64,000 nucleotides of DNA. It comes from Zopfochytrium polystomum. Lineage: Eukaryota > Chytridiomycota > Chytridiomycetes > Chytridiales > Chytridiaceae. Both the position numbers and the translations under genes were made by a program. Below, in pieces: positions 11,020 through 21,378 of the stretch. The notes beneath the pieces are model-generated. The model was not told the DNA's origin, made no database searches, and was given only the letters and a program-made list of their open reading frames with translations. Each line of letters opens with the position of its first letter. The first letter of the stretch is position 1. The stretch is taken from NCBI GenBank assembly GCA_025765615.1, contig JAIVFJ010000008.1, positions 310,001 to 374,000 of the forward strand. The letters run 5' to 3'.

Positions 11020-14000
11020 ATGCGCCTGTCGCGGACCCTTTCCGCCGCCTCGGCAATCGGCGCCTTCATCGCCGCCGCCGCCGCCGCCACCTCATTCCCG
11101 CCCACTTGGCCGTCCCCGCGCTGGGACGAGCTGGAGTGGGTCATTTACCAGGACTCTGGCTACGCGGCCTCGCACTTTACGGAACCGCTGGTTCCTTGTT
11201 CTGACTTCAACGCCGTCGCCCTGCGCATAGCGTTCCACGACGCCGCTGGGCACCTGGCCAACGAGGGCGTCAGGGGCATTGACGCGTCCCTTCGCTACGA
11301 ACTCAACTACACCGAGAACGTGCTGACCTTCAACGAGGTCTACTTCCACCTGACCAACTTTCATAACGCCAGACTGTCATTATCGGATGCCGAAGCCGCC
11401 CAAATCGTGGCCGCAGTTGCGCTGTGCGACGGTCCATCCGTCCCCTTGCGTCTCGGACGTGTCGATGCAACACAAGCGAACCCGCCAGACGCCTTTCGAC
11501 CTTCTCATACAACAGATACCCTGCCGGAGCTCATCGGAAACTTTTCATTAATGGGCTTCAACCAGTCCGAGTTTATCACCCTCATAGCGTGCGCGCACAC
11601 TCTCGGCGGAGTCGAACACGACGAAGACCCAGCCATCGTGTCCGAGGAGGACAACAAAATCATGTTTGACTCGACAAACCTCGTCTACGACTACTCCATT
11701 GTCAACGAATACTTGAACGGCACAGTGCAGGACCCCCTAATCGTCGGTCCTGCTGCAACGAACGTGGATTTGCGCATATTTAACTCGGACGGCAATGCGA
11801 CCATCTCCAAGCTCAACAGTCCAGATGCTTACTTTGACGCCTGTGTGGTGTCACTTGAAAAGATCATTAACACAGTTCCCAAGAAGTCAGTTCTGTCGGA
11901 CGCGCTGGTTCCCTACGAAGTCAAACCTCATGGCGTGCGTTATGACATTGGTAGTGACAAAGTTCTGGTGTTCACTGGCGAAATCAGAGTGCGCAGCACG
12001 CTCTCCAATGTTACTTCAGTCGTTCTCAACGCAAAGGACGACGGTAGCATGATTCGTGCAAAGGCCCTGAAGGGCGTTGTTGCGACGGGCGGTTTCCCGA
12101 AGGAGACTTTCCAGGTGCTTGGGCGCGGTTTGTCTTCCCGTCAGGAGCGCTAACCATCGTTTTCGAGGCAGTTCTTCTCTTTCTCCCACAGTGCCGCAAA
12201 CAAAACTGTGTCGCAGTACTCGGTCTCCGTCGCATTTTCCAATGGAACAATTGCAACCTTCGACAACAATGGTGCCCTCTTTCCTATTGAACCTCGTGTC
12301 TTTTACTCAAAGGCCTTGAGTTGCGTCTCGCCACAAGAAAAACAAAACTGGACCTCCACTATCGTTGCTGCGGTTCGCATGGCGCTTGGTGGGCGATCTT
12401 GATGCTAACCCTTCGGTACGAATCACAGGTTCACCAAGATTTGGCTTCTAGCCCGGTCAACCTCGTACTCACGTACGGAGTGCGTGATCCGGACTGGTAC
12501 GTCCCAAGTGCAAACTTGTACGAGGCCACAGTCCCAATGTCCAAGATGGCAAGCCAAGACCAGTCTGCCAAGGGCTACGTTCTCTTCTCGGCCAGTGTCT
12601 CCATCCCCGCATGGACTCAGCGTCAAGCCACTTTTGACATCGTTGTGGGAACTTCCAGCTCAAACGTTACTCATGCATTCAACAAGCTGACGGACATTGT
12701 TGGGCAAGATTGTCCGTCCCAAGTCGTCTCCCTAGATTGGGAGCTCGGATACGTCAACGTCAACCTCAAGGATTTGGGGGCACGCCGCATGATTGGAATC
12801 AACGGTGTCTGGCCTCCCGAAGCGATTTACGCCAATATTGGGGACACGTTGTCGATAAACTTGGTACTTAACTGTTGTTGATTTTCAAGTAAAGGTTGTC
12901 AACTAATTTCAATCACAGAGGAACAACCTGAATGTTCCCACCGCTCTACACTTCTATGGACTCCACCAGACTGGAGCGCCGCAATTGGACGGGTTTCCGA
13001 TGGTCAATCAATGGTTTGTTGAATGTAGTCTACCGGCGAGATTTTTCCGTCTAACCATTTACCCAGCCCCATCCCAGCCAATTCAAACTACACATACACT
13101 GTTTTCCTGAATCAGACTGGAACGTTCTTTGTTGAGGGAAGCTACGCGGTACATATCATTTTTCCTTTTGTAGTACAGTTTGGCTTCTGATCCCCAATGG
13201 GCAGGGGCAAGCTGTGGACGGCCTTCGAGTTCCCTTGATTGTGCGCAGCACATCAGATCCGAAGTGGGACAGTCATGTTGTCACTCTTGCCGGTACGTGG
13301 GCGTCAAGATTCATCCACCCGTTTCTAACCACCCGCCCAACCGTACCTTAAATGCAGAGTGGTATGATGACGAGTACAGCACCATTTTTGGCACCTTCTC
13401 GAGCACCGTGAATCCCCTTGGTATCCTTCCGAAGCCCGAGGCGATCCTCGTGAACGAGCAAGTAAACTCTACGATTCACTTCAACTCGGGCGAAACCTAC
13501 ATGCTCCGCATTCTCTCCTTTGCCTCTCAACTGTCCATGTTTATCGCTATCGATTCCCACAATATGACAATAGTCGAGGTCGATGGTTTCGCGGTGGAAA
13601 GGTATGACGTGACAGCCCTGAAGATTGCTCCTGGTCAGCGGTTTGGTGTGCTGGTCAGAGGCATGCACGACCAGAACACAACTTTAGTCAACTATAAGAT
13701 GCATATCACGCAGCAAATTGGGAACGCGGACTCGGATGGAACGGAAGCACCGGTTGGCGCTCTAGGTGAGCAGCACCACTAAACGTTGGTCCCTCGATGT
13801 GTTAAACCTTCTAACTTCCGCTCGGGGTTGAAGGCACCTTCTTGACGTTATCCTATGGACCCAACAATCCGTACGGTAACGCCGTAGATACCACGGAGAG
13901 AAGTGATTCTTCCATTATTTACGACGACAGTAAACTGAGGAACCTCGTCTCGCGGACGAATACCGAGGTCTTGGTCCCAACTCGGCGCATCATTCTTGAC

Positions 14001-14991
14001 GCACAAGTGCGGATGATGGCGGACGGATCTGCTCGCGGGACTTTCAACAACACTGCGTACATTCAGCCAAAAGTGCCATCTCTGATCACTGCACTAACCA
14101 TTGGTGATTCGTTGAAGGGCAACCCCATCGTGTACGGTGCCGACACCAACCCTATCGTCATCGACGATGGTGTGACAGAAATTGTTATTTTAAACCAAGA
14201 CATCATCAACGCTCATTCATGTGAGTAAGCACGCTTTGATAGAGCCCCGAGGCGACTGCAGCTAAACACAATTTGATGTACCGTTCATTGTGGGTAGTCC
14301 ACTTGCACGGCCACTCGTTTCAGATAATGGATATTGACAATTTGCCCTTCGACCCTAGCAAGAACTTTGACACTGTGGACAATAATCCGAACGACGCCAA
14401 ATATCGGAAGGATGATGATGATGATGCAAACAGCGGCAACGCTGGAACAGCGTTGGGCCACCCGATGCGCGACACTGTCCAGATCCCACCTTCCTCCTTC
14501 GCTGTTTTAAGATTCCGCAATGACAATGCCGGGGTGTGGCTTCTTCACTCGACCAACTCGTTTCTACGTGAGCTGCCCTTTTTTTGATTTTTTTTCTGTT
14601 TCGCTCGTGTGGTTCTCGTCAGCTACTAGTGTCGATTCCTGGCAATTGCCTTAACTCGAACCTCACGACAGGTGACTTTGGCTTGGCTGCCACATTCATC
14701 GTCAATCCGAACGAAATTCCCAGCACGGGCGACCTGATGAGCGCTGCGTTCAACCAGACGTGCGCAGCAGCAGGCGTTCCCACCCGCGGCAACGCGGCCG
14801 GCAACCTCGGCACCGACCTCACCGGCTACATTTATTCGCCGGGTCTGCCGCCGACAGGCACCACCGCTGCATTCTGGGGCACAGTTTTCGGGTGCGCCGC
14901 GTGCGTGCTGGTTATGGTGATTTCGGTGTACCTGTTCCACATTCCGGACGATGCGTGGGTGGATAGATTCTTTGAAAAGAAGAACGATTGA
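11020..14991 (+). CDS. Secreted haem peroxidase fused to a degenerate FET3-type multicopper oxidase, C-terminal membrane anchor
   Basis: Ten exons (11020-12114, 12172-12372, 12429-12863, 12919-13013, 13067-13148, 13205-13292, 13358-13765, 13834-14220, 14298-14567, 14672-14991) give 1126 residues. ATG 11020 starts a signal peptide (MRLSRTLSAASAIGAF). Residues 30-300 are a plant/fungal-type peroxidase: distal Arg69 and His73 in RIAFHDA, proximal His193 in ACAHTLGG. Residues 300-540 look like beta-rich linker domains. Residues 540-1040 match the three cupredoxin domains of Fet3, and a membrane segment lies at 1086-1109. Copper ligands are badly eroded: HFHG is HFYG, the HSH pair is E632-G-S634, and HCHIEWH is HSTNSFL; only HSFHLHGH is whole. 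No start or stop separates the parts. The donor of intron 2 (GTTCGC) is the weakest junction. It probably partners FTR1. A catalytically dead oxidase is inference. Confidence 0.85.
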
Positions 14992-15712
14992 TGCTGTTGC
15001 TTTTGTCTCGTATTTCTATTCCTTGTTTCGCTTCGCGAGGCCCTTTTCGCGGGTTGCCGAACCTCACTCAACCTCTCTCCATCGTACGGTTCCTGTCTCG
15101 TTTTTGCTCATCTCGCGACCATCCACACCCTTCCTTCCCTTGGGTCATTTCTTCCCACCTTCTGTTCTTTCGAATGGTCGCGCAAGCCGCGTCTTTTTTC
15201 CCCCTACTATTCTACTCGCCCGACGTTTGGGCAACAAGCGCGCTTTGAGGCAGGCGGGCAGGGGTGTGGGCCGCAGACCTCCTCTCTCCCCTTCCATATT
15301 TTGGTCTCTTGAAACTTTCTCTTTTTCTCACAGACTGCGCCCTTTACTGTCAAAACTGAGGTACCCTTGTGCAATTTCGCACTGCCCTCAACTTTTCCTT
15401 TGACCCCTTGCCCCCTTTCCCCATGCGTCACCGTTTTCATGAAGAATGGCGCGCCGCGCGCTCCACAAAGGGTGCCTCTTGTAATGTACGTGCGATGATG
15501 GCACTCACACTCACGTCTGAGAGAATCTACCTCACGCCTGACGAGGGCCTTTGTTCGTTCTCGGGTAATGTGGCCATGCACCGACAGCAGGTGTCATGCG
15601 AAATGATGCATCGTCACGTGGATGTCACATGATGAAAAAGAAATTAAAAGAGAAAAAAATAATTAAAAGAGAAAAAAATAAAGAAAAAAAAATTATTAAT
15701 CCTCTTTCCGCA
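14992..15712. other. Intergenic region
   Basis: Between the peroxidase/oxidase gene and the dehydrogenase gene. Pyrimidine-rich first half, then an A-rich stretch (15632-15702) just before the dehydrogenase start. Small frames here show no family signature. Confidence 0.5.
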
Positions 15713-17259
15713 ATGGAGACCCTCGTAAACAGCGCCCTCGAGAAAGTCGGCCTCGCGACGCCGGCGTCCGTCCTCGGCGCCGCCGTCGCCCTCGCCGCCG
15801 CCGCGGCCCTGGTGCGCCTGCGCGCGAACGCCGCCGGCGGAAAGTGCGCGGCCGCGGACCTCAAGCGCGACCTCTCCGGAAAGGTCTTTGTGGGTTCGTA
15901 CGAAAACGTCGCCGTCCCATCGCTCGATATGCGTATGACCCGTTGACCTCGCCTCCCCCTCCCCCGCCCCTCCGCCCCCTCGCAGTCACGGGCGCAACCG
16001 CCGGCCTGGGCTTCCAGTCCGCGCTGCAGCTTGCAAAGCAGGGCGCCGTGGTCGTGTGCGCCGCGCGCAACTCGGACAAGTCGCGCCGCGCCGTAGCGGA
16101 CCTCAAGGCCGCGCTGCCCGCCCACCGGCGCGGCAACATCGTGTTCGAGGAGCTGGACCTGTCGTCCCTCGAATCCGTGCGCGCCTTTGCAGACCGCTAC
16201 GTCAAGTCCGGGAGGCCACTGCACGTGCTGATGAACAATGCCGGGATCATGGCGTTGCCGCAGCGCATGGTCTCGAGTGAGGAAGGCTATGAGCTCCAGA
16301 TGGCGTCGGTGCGTGTTTTTTAAGACGTAAGACTCCCCTCACTGACTGCCGGCTTCGCTTGCAGAACCATCTTGGCCACTTTTTGTTGACCCGCCTTCTG
16401 CTTGGTGTCATCAAAAAGACTGCTAAGGAAAATCCGTACGGTGGGCATCCCTAAATCGAACTTGCTTCTTTTCTAACTCTGCAGTTGCCTCTTCCATTCC
16501 AGGCCCGCTTCCAGGCCAAGGTGCTCGTATCATCAACCTCTCCAGTGCAGCCCACCGCTGGGGCAATGTGGATTTGAATGACTTTATGAACTCGAAAAGC
16601 TACAGTCCTACCAAGACATACGGGTAACGCTCCACTTCAATCGCATTTTTTCGGCAGATCCCGTGGACAAGACCCTCTGAATCGTTTGTGCCGTTCTTCC
16701 TCCAGAGACACGAAACTCTGCAATATATTCTTCTCCACAGCACTGGCGCGGAGAGAACTGGCGGGAACCGGCGTTACCGTCAACGCGGTGCACCCAGGCG
16801 CTGTCATGACGTATGTTTTGTTTGCCCATCCTCCTGTTTCGCGCCTTTCAAATTAACCGTTCTCCACGAATCTTCCGCCGCAAACGATCGTCGCTGTCAA
16901 GTGAGCTGCCGCGCAGTATGATTGGTGGATTCCTCGGCCAAAACGTCCGATACCTTTTCGCAGCCTTGACTCCAATTCTGTCGCTCGTTCTGAAAACACC
17001 CTGGGAAGGCACGCAAACGCAGCTGCACGTTGCGCTCAGCGAAGAGGGTGGAACAATTACCGGCGCCTACTGGTAAATGCTCAAATGACAGAGTGCTAGT
17101 GCTTGTGGGAATGTTGAATTGACTATGGACTTTAGGGCTGACTGCAAACGGGCACCGTTTCTGGACAAGGCCGGGCAGACGACCGATCCGGAGTTTGCGG
17201 ACAAGGTTTGGGACCTGTCGGTGCAGCTGACGGAAGCTGGTGCGAAGAAGTCACTCTAG
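15713..17259 (+). CDS. Membrane-anchored short-chain dehydrogenase/reductase (retinol dehydrogenase/WWOX-like)
   Basis: NAD(P)-dependent oxidoreductase of the classical SDR fold. Seven exons (15713-15893, 15986-16308, 16365-16440, 16503-16623, 16706-16810, 16902-17072, 17136-17259) give 366 residues. An Ala-rich hydrophobic N-terminal segment (about residues 15-38) should anchor it in a membrane. The cofactor loop is VVTGATAGLGF (TGxxxGxG), the structural motif is MNNAGIM (NNAG), then INLSSAAH supplies the catalytic Ser, and the active site is YGDTK (YxxxK), split by an intron. HPGAVMTEL follows, typical for retinol-dehydrogenase-like SDRs. The substrate is unknown. Exon 4 could alternatively start 12 bases later. 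It converges on the coiled-coil gene with 186 bases between stops. Confidence 0.9.
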
Positions 17260-17445
17260 TGGCTTTTTCGACCAGCGTCTGCGTTTCTTAAGTGTTGGCC
17301 GACCGTCCGGCTTTTCCATTTTTTTTCTTGGTTTCGAAAGCAAAAGGAGCGATAGCGTTTTTTTTTGTTTTTTTTCCGTGATCTCGTCAAAGTCTAAATG
17401 AAACGCCTGGGTATTCAAATCGATCGTGTATTTTTCCCAAATTTA

Positions 17446-20400
17446 CTACCATTGCTGTGAATAAGAAGAATCTCTTGGCCCTCTGGACATTGCAACAACC
17501 CGAATGTCAGGTCTGACCTCATCGTCGTCATTATGTCTACCCGGTCGCCCCAGCGTACTCTGTACGAGAGGGAAAGGTGGTATTTCTGGCGCGTCAACCG
17601 CCACCAAATGCGACTCTGCAGGGAGGAGGGCACTGACGTCTTGGAGACGTGCGCACTCCGACCCCATTCCCTTTACGAGCGCGTCCATTCGCCTGTCTCT
17701 GTTCTTAAAGGCAGACATTTTTTCCAGCTCCCTGGCCAGCGCGTGCCGGCCCAAACGCGCTCGAACCCTTTCCAGCTCGATACGCAAGCGCTTTTCCGAC
17801 AGAAGACCAGACCGCACCTCAAACAGTCGCTCCTCAAAGAGTCGCTTATTCGCCGTCTCCGCTTCGAGGGCGACTTTTGTGTCGCCCAGCTCAATCTGCA
17901 GCGCGTCGACCGCCTCTTGCAGCCGCTCCGAGAGCTCGCGCAGACGCCGCTCCTCGTCGCGCACCTCGGACAGGTCGGACGTGATCCGCGCGATGGTTTC
18001 GTCTCTCGCCTTGGTCTCGGACGCAAACTCGGCGCGCTCGCGCCCGAGGAGCTGGTGCAGCTCCGCGAGGTTGCTGACAACAGAGTCCAGATGGATCTTC
18101 ATCTCGCCGCGCTCCTTGACCGCGGCCGCGCACTCGACCTCCAGCCGTGCCGCCTCGCCGCGCGTCGCCGCCAAATCGCCTCGCGTCGTCGCTAGCGCGT
18201 CCTCCAGTTGCGTCTGCGTGCGCTTGAGCGACTCGGTCGTCATCATCAGCTCGACGTTGGTTTCCGTCAGGTGCGCCTGCTTGCGGTTGAGGGCGGCGTG
18301 CTCGTCGGTCAGGGTGTCGTGCGCGGCGTGAAGAGCCTGCAGATCGGCGCGCAGCCCGGACTCGGTGGCTGCGGCCGCCGCCTTGTGTCCGTCGAACGTC
18401 GCGTGCAGGCTCGCGAGAGCCTCTTCGGTCTTTTGCAGGTCCGCGCGAACCACGCGCACCTTGTCGGTCAGCTGCCGCTTGTCGTTGGCCAAGTTGATCT
18501 TGGCCGCGTTCAGCTTCTCGACCTGCTCCTCCAACGTCGTGGTGCGCTCCTCGGTGGTCCGCTTCAGCTGCGTCAGCTCGAACGTCAGCATGCTCACGCT
18601 CGCCGTTTCGCGGTCCAGGTTGTTCTGCAGATCCGTCACCTGGAACATGAGCTGCTCCTTCTGCTCGTTCAGCCGCTTCATGACGCGCTCGTCGCCCAGC
18701 CGCAGCGACTGCAGGTCCTTGATCTTCTCCTCGAGCTTGGTCACCTCCGCGTCGTGCTTGGCGGCGCTCGACTTGAGCGCAGCCTCCAGCTGGTCCTTGG
18801 CCCGCGTCACCGTCTTGAGCGCCGACGACAGCTTCTCGATCTCGCCCCGCGCCGCCTTGAGCGTGCCCTCGATCTCGCGCTTCTCGCGCGCCGCGTTGGC
18901 GAGGTCCTGGTTCATCCGCTCGCCGCGCACCTCAAAGTCGTGCTTGGACGTGCGGTAGACCGTCATGAGATCCGCCAGCTCAGAGTCGAGTCGCGCCGCG
19001 CGCGCTGTCACGTCGCCGTGCGCGCGCTTGAGCTCCGTGTGCTCCCGCTGGAGCGCGTCGCGCTCCGCCGTCAGCTTGACGTTGAGGTCCTCCGAGGAGC
19101 GCTTGGCCTCTCCCGTGATGTTGAACTGCATAATGAGTTCCTCCAGCTCGAACTCGAGCTCCTTGCACCGCATCTGCGCCGCCGAGAGCTCCTTGGAGGC
19201 GCCCTCAAAGTCTCGGGCGAGGGCGTCAATGTTCCGCTGCAGCACTTCGTTGCGGGAGATGATGTCGTCGGAGCCGTGCGCCGCTTCGCGCTTGAGGGCG
19301 TCGATGGTTTCGTTGACCGCAAGGTACTCTTTGTAGGCTGCGTGCAGCTTGGCTTTGAGCTCCTCCTTTTGGGCCTCCTCTTCTGCGATCCTCCGCTCCT
19401 TCTTCTTGATGACGTTGTTGAGGTCGTCCATTTTGAGAACGAGCTGAGTAATATTGGATCGTAAGCGAAAAATTTCAGAGGAGAACAGGGGAAAAGGGGG
19501 AAGGGAGCGCATCTCCCTCGTTGCTAAAGAGTTATAAGCACGAAGATAGAAAAAAGGGTTTTGAAAAATGCAGCGGGACAGCCTCCAAAACGTCGAATCG
19601 CTCACCATCCGCTTCTCTTCCTCCGAGTTGATCAAGAACGCCATGAGCGACGACATTTCTGCCTTTAGGTACCGAATATCCTGCTGCAGCCTCGCGCTCT
19701 CGTGCATCTGCCACTCTTCCGCGTAGCTGTAATACTGCATCGACTTGCTCAGCGCGATCCTCAGCTTCTCGACGTTCGTGTGCTCCAAATTCTCCGCCGC
19801 GACGTGGTCAAACAGCTTTTCCCTCAGCACGCGGATCTCACGGTCCTTGGCCTCGATCGTCGCGCGGTACAACGCTCCAGAGAACGTCTTGCTGCTGCCG
19901 AACGTCGGGCCGCGCTGCGCGAGGGGGTTGGCGCCGCGGCGCGCGCGGGTCTGGAAGAAGACGGCGCGGTCGCGCGCAACGCGCTGCGCGGGCGCGTCGC
20001 AGACCGGGTTGGCCTGCAGCGTCGGGTCGCGGACGATGCGGAAGAAGGGCGGGCTGGTGAGCGGCACTGCGTCCGCGATCTCGTCGATCTTGTGCACGGA
20101 CTCGAGCGCCGCGGCTGCAGCCGTCATGGTGGCGTCGTCGGCGTCGTCGTCGTCGTGGTCGTCCTGGTCGCCGCCGCCGCTGCCGCCATCGCCATCGCCG
20201 CCGCCGCCGCCCTCCTCGTCATCTCTGTCATTGGGAGAGGACGCGGTGGCCACCGCGTCGTCCTTGACGCCGCCGTTGTTACCACCGCCGCCACCGTGGC
20301 TGCGATCATCCGGCGGCGGCTCCGGCAGAGCGCCGCCGCCAGCGCCACCACGCTTGGCCCCAGCGTTGCGGCGCGGCCGGGCAGGGTTGGGTCCGGCGTG

Positions 20401-21093
20401 AGAGTGCCGCGAAAGGCAATGGTCAAAGGCGTGGAGAAGCTCCTCTTGGCATTGCTTGCAGACGCGCAGGGATACAAGCAGCGGCGACGCTTGCTCTTGG
20501 TTGCGGGCGAACTCGTCGTCATCGTCGGCAACTCTCTGGAGGCCTGGCCTGAGGCTCGATGGGTCCTTCGACGGTTTGGAGCGGTCTGAGTGGGACTGTT
20601 TGTGCCGCTCGGCACCCGCGGCGAATCCACCAATCGGCGATTGGCTCCTCGACTGCGGGTGAGCTGCCTCTGCGACGGCGCCGCGAGGGATCCGAATGAC
20701 GCTGACGGCTGAGGTGGGTTGCGTCATTCTATCGTCTTCAGGCGGGAAGGGTGACTGCGAGATGGGTGTGGACGAGAACCACGAGTCGCCGCCGCCTCGT
20801 GCTGCGTTGGACCGCGGCTGCCGCGGTGAGCGGTGGTGATGGTTGTTTTGCTGGTGATGATCGTGGTTGTGGCTGTGGTGCTGCTGCGGTTGCGGCGAGA
20901 TGGGCGGGAGACGCTGGTTGTGGCTGAGATTGAAATGGTGGTGGTGGTGTTGGTGGTGGTGATGGGCGTCTCCGTTGCCACCGCCCCAGGAATGGCGTGC
21001 GATGGGCGGACCGTGCGACGCCGCGACGGCTACCACCGGATTGGCGTCCATGGAGCGGCTCTTGGTGCGCACCTTGCGGGGAAGACGTGGCAA
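17446..21093 (-). CDS. Large coiled-coil protein, function unknown
   Basis: Two exons (19606-21093 and 17446-19443) give about 1161 residues. The 162-base intron is a multiple of three and open in frame, so it could be mistaken for coding. Its GTGAG donor, CAG acceptor and lack of heptads argue for removal, joining EEEKRM to LVLKMDDLNN. The N-terminal 330 residues are low complexity, with His/Gln-rich clusters, a C-x-x-C-containing patch (VCKQCQEELLHAFDHC) and acidic Gly/Asp tracts. From about residue 390 to 1080 it is nearly continuous coiled coil with many Lys/Glu heptads and no Pro. The tail is short and Pro-containing. I do not recognise the family; a cytoskeletal, centrosomal or flagellar scaffold is possible. 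The start at MPRLPRKVRTKS is the first ATG of the frame, but an upstream exon cannot be excluded. Confidence 0.75.
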   Translation of the reverse strand: MPRLPRKVRTKSRSMDANPVVAVAASHGPPIARHSWGGGNGDAHHHHQHHHHHFNLSHNQRLPPISPQPQQHHSHNHDHHQQNNHHHRSPRQPRSNAARGGGDSWFSSTPISQSPFPPEDDRMTQPTSAVSVIRIPRGAVAEAAHPQSRSQSPIGGFAAGAERHKQSHSDRSKPSKDPSSLRPGLQRVADDDDEFARNQEQASPLLVSLRVCKQCQEELLHAFDHCLSRHSHAGPNPARPRRNAGAKRGGAGGGALPEPPPDDRSHGGGGGNNGGVKDDAVATASSPNDRDDEEGGGGGDGDGGSGGGDQDDHDDDDADDATMTAAAAALESVHKIDEIADAVPLTSPPFFRIVRDPTLQANPVCDAPAQRVARDRAVFFQTRARRGANPLAQRGPTFGSSKTFSGALYRATIEAKDREIRVLREKLFDHVAAENLEHTNVEKLRIALSKSMQYYSYAEEWQMHESARLQQDIRYLKAEMSSLMAFLINSEEEKRMVSDSTFWRLSRCIFQNPFFYLRAYNSLATREMRSLPPFPLFSSEIFRLRSNITQLVLKMDDLNNVIKKKERRIAEEEAQKEELKAKLHAAYKEYLAVNETIDALKREAAHGSDDIISRNEVLQRNIDALARDFEGASKELSAAQMRCKELEFELEELIMQFNITGEAKRSSEDLNVKLTAERDALQREHTELKRAHGDVTARAARLDSELADLMTVYRTSKHDFEVRGERMNQDLANAAREKREIEGTLKAARGEIEKLSSALKTVTRAKDQLEAALKSSAAKHDAEVTKLEEKIKDLQSLRLGDERVMKRLNEQKEQLMFQVTDLQNNLDRETASVSMLTFELTQLKRTTEERTTTLEEQVEKLNAAKINLANDKRQLTDKVRVVRADLQKTEEALASLHATFDGHKAAAAATESGLRADLQALHAAHDTLTDEHAALNRKQAHLTETNVELMMTTESLKRTQTQLEDALATTRGDLAATRGEAARLEVECAAAVKERGEMKIHLDSVVSNLAELHQLLGRERAEFASETKARDETIARITSDLSEVRDEERRLRELSERLQEAVDALQIELGDTKVALEAETANKRLFEERLFEVRSGLLSEKRLRIELERVRARLGRHALARELEKMSAFKNRDRRMDALVKGMGSECARLQDVSALLPAESHLVAVDAPEIPPFPLVQSTLGRPGRHNDDDEVRPDIRVVAMSRGPRDSSYSQQW

Positions 21094-21378
21094 GAACAGC
21101 CGCGGCGAGCGAGAGGCGAGAAGGGAATAGGATCGGCGAAAAGCAAATTAATGAGTTCCTACCGCGACGCGAAGACGCATGGGGGATTAGGACGGTAAAG
21201 TCGCGACTTGTCGGAAAAGAATCCAAATTGTCGAAAAAAGCCATGGCGAGAAAGGGGGAAATGAGGAAAGAGCAAACAACAAAAACTCCAGCTACGCTGC
21301 ATCACACCTCCTCTCGCACGGCAGCAAACAGAGTACAAAGGTCGGCCTCAGGAGCACCGCTTCCCACTCTCGAACATC

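Noticed and set aside
18208..19464. Long plus-strand open frame (418 codons) opposite the coiled-coil gene
   Set aside because: Antisense shadow of a GC-rich coiled coil. The minus frame shows heptads, splice sites and sensible composition; this one has none.
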